NCBI GenBank assembly: GCA_030672885.1
Contig: DAOVFN010000016.1
Span: forward strand, 1-10,035
DNA: 10,035 bases
DNA from: Candidatus Aenigmatarchaeota archaeon
GTDB taxonomy: Archaea; Aenigmatarchaeota; Aenigmatarchaeia; QMZP01
Direction of reading: 5' to 3'
Each line of letters starts with the position of its first letter. Within the stretch, counting starts at the first letter, position 1. A program made the position numbers and the translations under genes. The notes below the pieces were generated by a model. That model had not been told where the DNA came from. It ran no database searches and saw only the letters and a list, made by a program, of their open reading frames with translations. This document shows, in pieces, positions 1 to 5,419 of this stretch.

Positions 1-1238
1 GCCCTGTGCCTCTCCACCACCACAGCGGGCAGCACGTCATTCTCCCTGTCCGGGACAAGGAAGCGGCCATCGGACTCCATTACAGATGTCTCCCATCCGT
101 CCGGCACCCGAATCACATTGACCTCTGTTCTCTTTCCAGCCATGACTTTCAAGCAGTCCCCTGACAATGGCGCGGTCCTTACCGATGACGATATGCCCCC
201 AGGTATATCGATTCCACTGAACCCCCTGACAAGCCTTCTGTTCTCTGCCACCATCTCGCCGTCAACAAAGAGCGCGGCCACCCTGAAATCCCTGAGGTCA
301 TTGAGCACCGCAAAACACGCCCTGCTGCCCGGCCTCAGGCTCCCCAGACCCCGGAGCCCATAGTGCCTTGCTGGGTTTATGGTAACCATCATCAGGGCGT
401 GCTCTGGCTTGATGCCAAGGGCAACCGCCCTTCTGAGAATCCTGTCCACATGCCCCTCCCTGATAATGGTCCCGGGATGTATGTCATCCGACACCAGGAA
501 CAGGCTGTCCACGGTATCCTTGTTCACGATACCTGCAAGGGCCTCCATGTTCCTCATGGACGAACCCTCCCTTATCATGATTTTCATTCCCAGGCCGAGC
601 TTTTCCAGGGCCTCTTCCCTGCCCGTGCACTCGTGCTCAGTTGATATGCCCGCCCGGATGTATTTCTCCAGCGCCTTTCCTGACAGCCCCGGTGCATGGC
701 CGTCCACTGGCTTGCCAGCCTCCTTTGCTGCTGCTATCTTGTCCATGACCACATTGTCACCGGCCACCACGCCAGGGAAGTTCATCATTTCCCCCAGGGC
801 CACACACCTCTCGCTCTTCAGCAGCTCCCTGATATCCCCTGCTCCCAGCTCTGCGCCCGACGTCTCCATATGGGTGGCAGGAACGCATGACGGCGCGGTA
901 AAGAAGACCTCCAGCGGGCCCTGTTCAGCATCCTTCATCATGAACCGGATTCCCTCGATACCCTTGACATTGGCTATCTCGTGCGGGTCAGTGACCACGG
1001 CCACGGTTCCGTGCGGAAGCACCGCCCTGGCAAAACCAGAGGGCGTCAGCATGGAACTCTCTATATGAACGTGCGCGTCAATGAACCCCGGGACAATGAA
1101 CATGCCGGAGTAATCCAGGACCCTCCCAGGCCGCTCCCTGTCTTCCGGAGATGCGATCAGGCCGTCCCTGACAAGGAGCTCCCCCTCCCTTATCCTTCCT
1201 GTCTCCACATCCACAATCCTGCCCTTTACAGAGAACAT
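1..1238 (-). CDS. ade: Adenine deaminase (partial, C-terminus beyond left edge)
   Basis: This is the N-terminal ~412 residues of an adenine deaminase of the amidohydrolase superfamily, which hydrolyses adenine to hypoxanthine and ammonia in purine salvage in the cytosol. The frame is open from ATG at 1238 to the window edge. It shows the family landmarks in order: a small N-terminal beta domain ending in VPGFID, the metal-binding pair H56-x-H58 in DAHVHIESSM, TDPHEIANV, a GEMMNFPGV block, DGHAPGLSG, STEHEC, the SDDIHP segment expected in the active site, and then NPARHYGL and a returning beta domain. Full family members are about 540-600 residues, so the C-terminal domain lies outside the window. 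The start is supported by AGGTG five bases before the ATG. It is transcribed divergently from the SRP RNA gene, and a foldable leader lies just upstream. Identification is by motif recognition; the family is clear, exact substrate preference is inferred. Confidence 0.93.
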   Translation of the reverse strand, partial: MFSVKGRIVDVETGRIREGELLVRDGLIASPEDRERPGRVLDYSGMFIVPGFIDAHVHIESSMLTPSGFARAVLPHGTVAVVTDPHEIANVKGIEGIRFMMKDAEQGPLEVFFTAPSCVPATHMETSGAELGAGDIRELLKSERCVALGEMMNFPGVVAGDNVVMDKIAAAKEAGKPVDGHAPGLSGKALEKYIRAGISTEHECTGREEALEKLGLGMKIMIREGSSMRNMEALAGIVNKDTVDSLFLVSDDIHPGTIIREGHVDRILRRAVALGIKPEHALMMVTINPARHYGLRGLGSLRPGSRACFAVLNDLRDFRVAALFVDGEMVAENRRLVRGFSGIDIPGGISSSVRTAPLSGDCLKVMAGKRTEVNVIRVPDGWETSVMESDGRFLVPDRENDVLPAVVVERHR

Positions 1239-1276
1239 ATCCACACCTGTTGATGTATAGTATCGGACAAATCTTG

Positions 1277-1367
1277 TGCATCAGCACGAGAGTGCATGCA
1301 CATCTGCTCTGACATAGCGTGTCAGGCAGTGCCTGCCAAAGGCAGCGCACTCTCGCATTGGCATGCA
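1277..1367 (-). promoter_or_regulatory. Foldable three-way-junction element in the ade leader
   Basis: A self-complementary block lies 39 bases upstream of the ade start. The outer stem is a perfect 9-bp pairing of 1287-1295 with 1347-1355, flanked outside by TGCAT 1277-1281 with ATGCA 1363-1367. Inside it sit two side-by-side hairpins. One pairs 1304-1307 and 1309-1314 with 1320-1329, giving ten base pairs with one bulged T and a 5-base loop. The other pairs TGCCT 1330-1334 with AGGCA 1340-1344 around a 5-base loop. If ade transcription begins at the AT-rich boxes near 1431-1460, this would be in its 5' untranslated leader. It does not match the purine riboswitch core or a tRNA that I can recognise. 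Function (riboswitch, leader regulation or independent small RNA) is not shown by the sequence, and it could also act on the plus strand. Confidence 0.5.
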
Positions 1368-1430
1368 AGACTTTTTGGAATGATGTCCGGTACAACCAGC
1401 AAAGGACAATTTCCAATCCGTTATGCCCTT

Positions 1431-1460
1431 TACTATAATCTTTCTGATTCATGTTTAAAT
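1431..1460 (-). promoter_or_regulatory. Possible ade promoter boxes
   Basis: Read on the minus strand, ATTTAAAC (1460-1453) and GATTATAGTA (1440-1431) are TATA-like. Either would start transcription near 1405-1435 and give ade a leader of roughly 170-195 bases containing the structured element. No comparable box lies closer to the ade start. Weak evidence based on composition only. Confidence 0.3.
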
Positions 1461-1490
1461 CATTGTTTCAGGGGCCATGGGGCCAACGCA

Positions 1491-1498
1491 TTTAAATA
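1491..1498 (+). promoter_or_regulatory. TATA box of the SRP RNA gene
   Basis: TTTAAATA begins 27 bases before the first base of the helix 1 strand at 1518. This is the spacing expected of an archaeal TATA box to its start site, and it fits initiation at about 1515-1520. Confidence 0.75.
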
Positions 1499-1514
1499 CC
1501 CTCCCCAATTCTAG

Positions 1515-1805
1515 TGTGCAGGGGACCTCCAACCACGGGGTTAGGCCTACCGTACCCTCGGGTGGCAAATGGTCTATACGGCCGGCTGTAGTCCACGGAT
1601 GGTCTTGCTTCAGGAACACGGGTCCTTTCTGCCAACTGCGAAGCCCTGTCCCGCAGGGTTGTTGGTGCGGTGAACCGGGTCAGACGGGGAACCGAGCAGC
1701 TCTAAGCTGCGTTGATGATGCTTGCGGGGTTAACGGGGTGGAGGCGGCAGTGAGTTCAACCCGTGCCCTGGTGCATGGTCTACCATGGACACGTCCCCTG
1801 CTTTA
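1515..1805 (+). ncRNA. Signal recognition particle RNA (7S RNA)
   Basis: This is the RNA scaffold of the archaeal signal recognition particle, which binds SRP19 and SRP54 to target nascent membrane and secreted proteins. The two ends are perfectly complementary (1518-1526 with 1793-1801), forming the helix 1 typical of archaeal 7S RNA. The 5' domain carries the CCTCCAACC...GGGGTTAGGCC pattern of helices 3 and 4. The conserved SRP54-binding helix 8 is plain: GTCAG at 1679-1683, a CGG-GGAA-CCG apical hairpin at 1685-1694 with the GGAA tetraloop at 1688-1691, and GCAGC at 1696-1700. The ~290-base length fits archaeal SRP RNAs. A TATA box lies just upstream and a TTTT run at 1809-1812 may end transcription. 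The last ~30 bases are duplicated at 2313-2350. Ends are approximate to a few bases. Confidence 0.93.
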
Positions 1806-1809
1806 TGCT
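1772..1809 (+). repeat. Direct repeat copy 1, inside the SRP RNA 3' end (candidate attL)
   Basis: This 38-base segment comprises the last part of the SRP RNA gene, including the complete 3' strand of helix 1, plus eight bases beyond it. It recurs at 2313-2350 with a single difference (C1792 against T2333). It contains an inverted repeat, CATGGT-CT-ACCATG, at 1774-1787. An RNA-gene 3' end duplicated in direct orientation on the far side of a gene cassette is the usual footprint of site-specific integration by a tyrosine recombinase; the role as an attachment site is inference. Confidence 0.8.
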
Positions 1810-1830
1810 TTTAAGAGAAAAAAACACACT

Positions 1831-1862
1831 TTTATATATATTTTTCAATATTAAAAAGGTGA
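1831..1862 (+). promoter_or_regulatory. hicBA promoter region and ribosome binding site
   Basis: An A/T-only stretch with TTTATATATA at 1831-1840 lies about 30 bases before the hicB start. AGGTGA at 1857-1862 sits four bases before the ATG. The TATA-like stretch is long, so the exact start site is unclear; the cassette appears to carry its own promoter just after the SRP RNA end. Confidence 0.6.
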
Positions 1863-1866
1863 AACC

Positions 1867-2085
1867 ATGTCAAAATACAGCTTTACCGTGATTATAGAGA
1901 AGGATGAAGACGGGATGTATGTAGCTGAGGTCCCAGACCTAAAGGGATGCTACACCCAGGGAGCTACACTGGAAGAGGTTCTGGCAAACATAAAGGAAGT
2001 AATCATGCTCTGCATTGAAACCCAAAGAGAGGAGATACTTCCTCATGAGTTCATAGGAGTACAGAGGGTTGAGGTTTCTGCATGA
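1867..2085 (+). CDS. hicB: HicB-family antitoxin
   Basis: A 72-residue protein of the HicB-like (UPF0150) fold, the antitoxin that binds and neutralises the HicA mRNA interferase. Residues 12-40 carry the family signature: a strand with DEDGMYVAEVPDLKGCYTQG followed by a helix TLEEVLANIKEVIMLCIE. There is no C-terminal helix-turn-helix or ribbon-helix-helix domain, so it is the short type that neutralises by binding, and direct promoter binding is not evident. The ATG at 1867 has an excellent AGGTGA four bases ahead. The stop TGA overlaps the start of hicA in an ATGA junction (2082-2085), indicating translational coupling. Antitoxin-first order is common for HicBA pairs. The frame is intact. 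Confidence 0.9.
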   Translation: MSKYSFTVIIEKDEDGMYVAEVPDLKGCYTQGATLEEVLANIKEVIMLCIETQREEILPHEFIGVQRVEVSA

Positions 2086-2311
2086 AGTTGCCTCCGGTAG
2101 AAGCCAAAATAATCATCAAGATTCTGCAAAACATGGGCTACCAGAAGATGGGACAGAGCGGGAGCCACATCCAGTTCAAGAACGAGAGGGGACAATAATC
2201 ACAGTCTCTGTTCACCCAGGCAGAAAATTGGGGAGGGGGCTTCTCAGAAAGATTATCCGCGACCTGGAGATATCCAGAAAAGAATTTATTGAAATCCTTG
2301 GCAACATGTAA
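2082..2311 (+). pseudogene. hicA: HicA-family toxin, frame broken by one base
   Basis: HicA toxins are small double-stranded-RNA-binding-fold ribonucleases that cleave mRNA. From ATG 2082 the frame gives MKLPPVEAKIIIKILQNMGY and then GQSGSHIQFKNERG, including the catalytic His29 in GSH, but it stops at TAA 2196-2198 after 38 codons. The rest of the family sequence (TIITVSVHPGRKLGRGLLRK, then IIRDLEISRKEF) continues in another frame from 2189 to the TAA at 2309-2311. Joining the two across the G run 2188-2191 (four G where five would keep frame) gives a 76-residue protein of normal HicA length. The lesion therefore looks like a single G deletion in a homopolymer. It may be real inactivation, a reversible length change, or a base-calling error. 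The start overlaps the hicB stop. The stop is two bases from the downstream repeat. Confidence 0.88.
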
Positions 2312-2312
2312 T

Positions 2313-2350
2313 TGCATGGTCTACCATGGACATGTCCCCTGCTTTATGCT
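2313..2350 (+). repeat. Direct repeat copy 2, duplicated SRP RNA 3' end (candidate attR)
   Basis: Second copy of the 38-base segment, 541 bases downstream of the first, with 37 of 38 bases identical. It retains the whole GTCCCCTGC strand of helix 1 (2334-2342) but is detached from the rest of the SRP RNA. Recombination between the copies would excise the hicBA cassette and rebuild a complete SRP RNA gene ending in this copy. Identity stops abruptly on both sides. Confidence 0.8.
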
Positions 2351-2372
2351 CTTTGTAACAGAAACAGCCCTT

Positions 2373-3557
2373 CTACATGAGCTTCTTGGTCAGCCCCATC
2401 AGCCTGGGCTTATTCATAAGCAGTTTGGCCAGCATCCTGAATCCCTTGGCCCGTGAGAACTCCACCATATCCTCACCCTTCAGGTTCTCAGCCAGCCAGT
2501 CGAGCTCGTCGTCCCTGAGTTCCTCCACGACCATCCTGAGTTTGAGCACCTTCTTGAGCATGTTGCCCCTCTCTTTCCACCACATATCGTTGTACCTGGA
2601 GAGAAACGTTTCTGAATAGTCCCTGGCATTCTTTGCCTCTGCAGCCACCTGACCGGCGAGCCTTCCACCCACAAATGCCTCGGCCATGCCGCCACCATGT
2701 ATGGGATTGACCTGGTGGGCCGCGTCCCCGACCACCATAAAATTGTCAGTAACCATGCTCTCCATGAACCCGCCCACAGGGACGCCGCCTGAATTGACTT
2801 CCAGTATCGAGCCCTTCTTCAGTCCAGGCCTCTTATCTATGAAGTCCCTCAGGTAGTCAATCGCAGGCTTGCTGGAATATGGCCTCCTCACGCCAATCCC
2901 GACATTGGCTGTGTTCTCGTCCTTGGGAAATATCCATACATATCCCCCAGGCGCAACATCATTTCCGAAATATAGCTCTATCCTGTCCGGGTCTATATCA
3001 ATCCCTGTCATCTCGAACTGGACACCGCTGGCTACGTCAGGGAGCTTCAGAGTGGTGTCGAGCCCTGCCTCCCTGGCCAGCATTGATTCGACCCCGTCTG
3101 CCGCTATTACGATGGGGGCCCTAACCTTCCATTTCCTGCCGTTGGATTCCAGTTCCACGCCCGATATAATCCAGTCCTCCCGGAGCAGTCCAACCACCTC
3201 GGTCTTGGACATTATCCTGGCTCCGGCCTTTACTGCCATGCCTGCCAGGTATTTGTCAAATAATTTCCTCTCAATCACCCATCCTTCGGGACTGTCCTTG
3301 TAGTCAATCCTTACGAATGTGCCATTGGGCGCATAGCATGTGGCTCCCTTTATCTCACGCCTTATCCACATGGGATTAGGCTCTATGCCAATCCTCTTGG
3401 CAGCGTTCTTTGACAGGCCTTCCCCACACCTCTTGGGCGAGCCTATCTCCTGTCTCTTCTCGAGCATGAGGACTCTGAGACCCCTCTTCGCAGCCTCCAG
3501 CGCGGCACCGGAGCCACCCGGACCGGCACCCACTATTACAACATCATACCTTTCCAT
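2373..3557 (-). CDS. Geranylgeranyl reductase (digeranylgeranylglycerophospholipid reductase family)
   Basis: A 394-residue FAD-dependent reductase that saturates the double bonds of the geranylgeranyl chains of archaeal ether lipids at the inner face of the membrane. The N-terminus has the dinucleotide-binding motif GAGPGG (residues 10-15) with E33 at the end of the second strand, followed by PKRCGEGL (41-48), a conserved Cys-containing loop of the family. The substrate-cavity motif YVWIFP is at 206-211, and the second FAD motif GDAAHQVNPIHGGG starts at G277-D278. The length equals that of the characterised Thermoplasma acidophilum enzyme (about 397). It starts just after the ferredoxin stop (the TGA ends one base before the ATG), so the two are co-transcribed. 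The ferredoxin is the likely electron donor, as shown for the Methanosarcina enzyme. Assignment to this branch rather than a general reductase paralogue rests on motifs and context. Confidence 0.92.
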   Translation of the reverse strand: MERYDVVIVGAGPGGSGAALEAAKRGLRVLMLEKRQEIGSPKRCGEGLSKNAAKRIGIEPNPMWIRREIKGATCYAPNGTFVRIDYKDSPEGWVIERKLFDKYLAGMAVKAGARIMSKTEVVGLLREDWIISGVELESNGRKWKVRAPIVIAADGVESMLAREAGLDTTLKLPDVASGVQFEMTGIDIDPDRIELYFGNDVAPGGYVWIFPKDENTANVGIGVRRPYSSKPAIDYLRDFIDKRPGLKKGSILEVNSGGVPVGGFMESMVTDNFMVVGDAAHQVNPIHGGGMAEAFVGGRLAGQVAAEAKNARDYSETFLSRYNDMWWKERGNMLKKVLKLRMVVEELRDDELDWLAENLKGEDMVEFSRAKGFRMLAKLLMNKPRLMGLTKKLM

Positions 3558-3558
3558 A

Positions 3559-3732
3559 TCAGTCCTCCAGCTTAAGCGCCCCCACAGGGCAGAACCTGAC
3601 GCATATCCCGCACTTGGTGCACTTATCCGGGTCGCACTCTATCCCGTGCTCTGTGAGTTTCAGTGCCGACTGCGGGCACACAGCCACACACCCCGAGCAC
3701 CTCAAGCATATCTTCTTGTCAGCCTTTACCAT
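3559..3732 (-). CDS. 2x[4Fe-4S] ferredoxin
   Basis: A 57-residue ferredoxin with two complete cluster motifs: C9-x2-C12-x2-C15-x3-C19-P and C38-x2-C41-x2-C44-x3-C48-P, plus one extra cysteine at 33. It has no insertion, signal peptide or membrane segment, so it is a soluble cytosolic electron carrier of the short bacterial/archaeal type. The ATG at 3732 is preceded five bases away by GGTG (3741-3738). It is the first gene of a two-gene unit, and the geranylgeranyl reductase begins immediately after its stop. This arrangement makes it the probable reductant for saturating lipid chains. It could also serve other ferredoxin-dependent enzymes. Confidence 0.93.
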   Translation of the reverse strand: MVKADKKICLRCSGCVAVCPQSALKLTEHGIECDPDKCTKCGICVRFCPVGALKLED

Positions 3733-3761
3733 GAGAACACCATGTACTGTGTTTCTTTAGG

Positions 3762-3786
3762 GTTTATAACATTAATTCTTTATAAA
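3762..3786 (-). promoter_or_regulatory. Promoter of the ferredoxin-reductase unit
   Basis: On the minus strand TTTATAAA (3786-3779) and GTTATAAAC (3770-3762) are both good TATA boxes. The distal one predicts a start near 3756 and a 24-base leader that includes the GGTG site; the proximal one would start at about 3740 and barely include it. The distal box is therefore preferred. Confidence 0.55.
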
Positions 3787-3799
3787 CAGAATGAGCGTG

Positions 3800-3984
3800 T
3801 CTAAGTATTCACTCATGCTATCGTTCCTGGAATGGTAGTTTTTCAACTTGCTGCCATGCCACAATCTGGATTTTTTTTCTATGCATCCTGGTTTTATACC
3901 AGAAACCCATTAGCATATTGCCTGACTAATTCGGCACGCCCTAAACAGAAACGTATAGATACACCTGCCCGGAGATAAAATAAA
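3800..3984. other. Intergenic stretch with no gene seen
   Basis: A/T-rich spacer between the ferredoxin promoter and the terminator of the small membrane gene. I see no coding frame, tRNA or array. It holds a T8 run at 3871-3878 and a small hairpin CTGGT-TTTAT-ACCAG at 3888-3902, which on the minus strand also reads as a TATA-like TATAAAA. No role can be assigned. Confidence 0.5.
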
Positions 3985-4019
3985 GAAAAAAAAAGGGATA
4001 ATTGCATCGCTATGCAATT
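3985..4019 (-). terminator. Hairpin plus oligo-T terminator of the small membrane protein gene
   Basis: On the minus strand, an 8-bp perfect stem with a 4-base loop (4019-4000, AATTGCAT/ATGCAATT) is followed by ATCCC and a run of nine T (3993-3985). It lies about 28 bases past the stop codon at 4047. Archaeal termination needs mainly the T run; the hairpin makes this resemble a bacterial intrinsic terminator. Confidence 0.65.
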
Positions 4020-4046
4020 TATTTCAATATGGTGTCCGTATTGGGC

Positions 4047-4403
4047 TTACGCTGCTGGTGTTCTTGCGGTGTTATAGATAGCCTTAAGTGCCACAATGAG
4101 CGCTGCTGGGGCAACGAATGCCGCCAGGTACATCACCATTGAGGCAAGATAGGCACCTATCATTGGTATGGTTGCAAGGTTGGCCGCTCCCACGGCAACC
4201 AAAGCGATTGCCGCTATAAGGAAATCGGTTACTTGTTTTGCACCAATGTTAAGGAAACCTACCACCAGACCCAGCACGACAAGGACCACTGCCATGTAAC
4301 CTGTTGTTATTACATCGAGTGAACCCGCTGCCAGTCCGGCTATAATGGCTATTAATACACCCAAGATGAAAGCCCAACTTCCTAGAGAGTTGTTCATTTC
4401 CAT
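4047..4403 (-). CDS. Small four-helix membrane protein of unknown function
   Basis: A 118-residue very hydrophobic protein. Four membrane helices are apparent at roughly residues 9-28, 33-53, 58-80 and 83-107, separated by short loops, with a short polar start and a short basic tail ending RTPAA. There are no catalytic-looking residues. Charged positions are confined to loops (D30, K56, D60, K107, R114). The pattern LGSWAFILGVLIAIIAG and VGFLNIGAKQVTDFLIAAIA resembles small conserved membrane proteins I have seen in archaea, but I cannot name a characterised family. ATG 4403 is chosen because GGTGG (4412-4408) stands four bases ahead; TTG 4406 and ATG 4397 are alternatives. It has its own TATA box and a strong terminator, so it is probably a separate, well expressed unit downstream of the SpoIIM-like gene. 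Confidence 0.75.
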   Translation of the reverse strand: MEMNNSLGSWAFILGVLIAIIAGLAAGSLDVITTGYMAVVLVVLGLVVGFLNIGAKQVTDFLIAAIALVAVGAANLATIPMIGAYLASMVMYLAAFVAPAALIVALKAIYNTARTPAA

Positions 4404-4435
4404 CAAGCCACCTGTATATACTTATCCCAACCTGC

Positions 4436-4441
4436 TTATAA
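4436..4441 (-). promoter_or_regulatory. TATA box of the small membrane protein gene
   Basis: TTATAA on the minus strand, centred about 26 bases before 4412, predicts a start right at the GGTGG site and a leader of about ten bases. It lies inside the short gap after the SpoIIM-like gene, so this gene need not depend on read-through. Confidence 0.5.
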
Positions 4442-4478
4442 GTATTGTTCGACAAAGGACGTTATTTTACCTGGGGCC

Positions 4479-5282
4479 CTACAGATATACTTCGATTGCC
4501 GCACCCAGGAATATCAGGAACACTCCGAGCATGAGTATCTTCATGCTGTCCAGGATAATCACCCTGAGCACCTTTTTGTCGTTCTTCCTGAGCACGGCGG
4601 CGGATATTATCCCGCCTGCAAGCCCTGCGCAGAGGTATCCCCCTATCTCGGGTATGCCGTGCGGAAGAAAGAACATACTCCACCATGGTATCTCAAGCAC
4701 ATGCTTCGATAGCTGGCTTATATATACACCAAGTATCGAGGCATTCCATGCGATAATGAACACAGCGCCTGCCCCAAAAAAGAGCGAGAACATGAAGGCG
4801 AATACCGTTACCTGCATGTTATTGGTGAATACCCTGGCAAAGCTCCCGAAGTCCCCATGCGTGAGGGCTCCGGAAACCCCTTGTATCTGGTTTATCTTGG
4901 ATGACTGCACCTGGAAGAAATCCCCCGGCAGGACAAATGCCCACACCGAGAACGCCAGTGTCAGGCCGGCAAAATACAGCATTAAGATCATGATATAGCT
5001 TCTGTGCTTCTCCCAGAAGCTGCTCTGGTGGAACTTCTTTATGGCCACCTCCTCGAGCCTCTCTTCCTTCTTTATCATGAGCGTGATGAAGTATGCCGAG
5101 GGGATTATCACAAAGAGGACCGTGAATATGCCAGAGAGATTGAACCACTGCCCGGCTATGTTCACCCTGTACGCCAGCTGGGCGCTTATGAGGACCGCTA
5201 TGCTGGCCAGGATGACCGCCCAAACGAACATCTTCCAGGGCTTCCTCACGATCTCTTCGAAGCTCATAAGGGACTCGAACAT
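4479..5282 (-). CDS. SpoIIM-like (stage II sporulation protein M, DUF95) membrane protein
   Basis: A 267-residue integral membrane protein. The family signature is clear in the C-terminal half: FTNNMQVTVFAFMFSLFFGAG (N154-N155), then AWNASILGVYISQL, then FFLPHGIPEIGGYLCAGLAGG with H208-E212. About six membrane helices can be drawn, near residues 17-36, 48-69, 94-116, 156-178, 203-230 and 243-264; a soluble charged segment (about 71-92) separates the second and third. In Bacillus, SpoIIM works with SpoIID and SpoIIP in septal peptidoglycan removal. Archaeal homologues occur without sporulation or murein, and their role is unknown. The start at 5282 is chosen because a TTTATTTG box lies 28 bases upstream, fitting a leaderless message. 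A longer frame from 5378 would cross that box, and ATG 5267 is a shorter alternative. Confidence 0.85.
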   Translation of the reverse strand: MFESLMSFEEIVRKPWKMFVWAVILASIAVLISAQLAYRVNIAGQWFNLSGIFTVLFVIIPSAYFITLMIKKEERLEEVAIKKFHQSSFWEKHRSYIMILMLYFAGLTLAFSVWAFVLPGDFFQVQSSKINQIQGVSGALTHGDFGSFARVFTNNMQVTVFAFMFSLFFGAGAVFIIAWNASILGVYISQLSKHVLEIPWWSMFFLPHGIPEIGGYLCAGLAGGIISAAVLRKNDKKVLRVIILDSMKILMLGVFLIFLGAAIEVYL

Positions 5283-5302
5283 AATATTATTATTGTATGC
5301 CA

Positions 5303-5310
5303 CAAATAAA
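5303..5310 (-). promoter_or_regulatory. TATA-like box of the SpoIIM-like gene
   Basis: TTTATTTG on the minus strand begins 28 bases before ATG 5282 and no ribosome binding site precedes the ATG, indicating a leaderless transcript. Confidence 0.55.
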
Positions 5311-5389
5311 TCAGTATGCCCTGTGCAGCCCCAAAACAAAGGAAGAGTGCGAGAAGAGTATCGGGAGCGTGGATTCACCTCGCCATAAC

Positions 5390-5397
5390 AATTTATT
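5390..5397 (+). promoter_or_regulatory. TATA-like box of the lysine aminotransferase gene
   Basis: AATTTATT begins exactly 30 bases before ATG 5420, with no GGTG-type site before the start; this predicts a leaderless message and supports 5420 over the in-frame ATG at 5426. Confidence 0.6.
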
Positions 5398-5419
5398 CAG
5401 GCCCGGTCAATAATGAAAC

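Noticed and set aside
379..1068. A 229-codon plus-strand open frame at the left end
   Set aside because: It is antisense to the adenine deaminase frame, which carries recognisable catalytic motifs; the plus-strand product resembles nothing and is Ser/Pro-rich shadow coding.
1287..1355. A tRNA gene on the minus strand (an acceptor-like stem closes several hairpins)
   Set aside because: There is no T-arm with a GTTCRA-type loop, no proper D-arm or anticodon loop, and the closing stem and arm lengths do not fit the cloverleaf.
1277..1367. A purine riboswitch ahead of the adenine deaminase gene
   Set aside because: It is a three-way junction in the right place, but it lacks the two equal 7-base loops that pair with each other and the conserved junction bases. 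The hairpins also abut without a joining segment.
2186..2198. Programmed -1 ribosomal frameshift in hicA
   Set aside because: The site GAG AGG GGA CAA does not form a good X XXY YYZ slippery heptamer, and no stable downstream structure was noticed. A simple indel in the G run explains it better.
4479..5378. A longer SpoIIM-like protein starting at 5378
   Set aside because: The extra 32 residues are polar and unlike the family, and the likely TATA box for a leaderless start at 5282 lies inside that extension.
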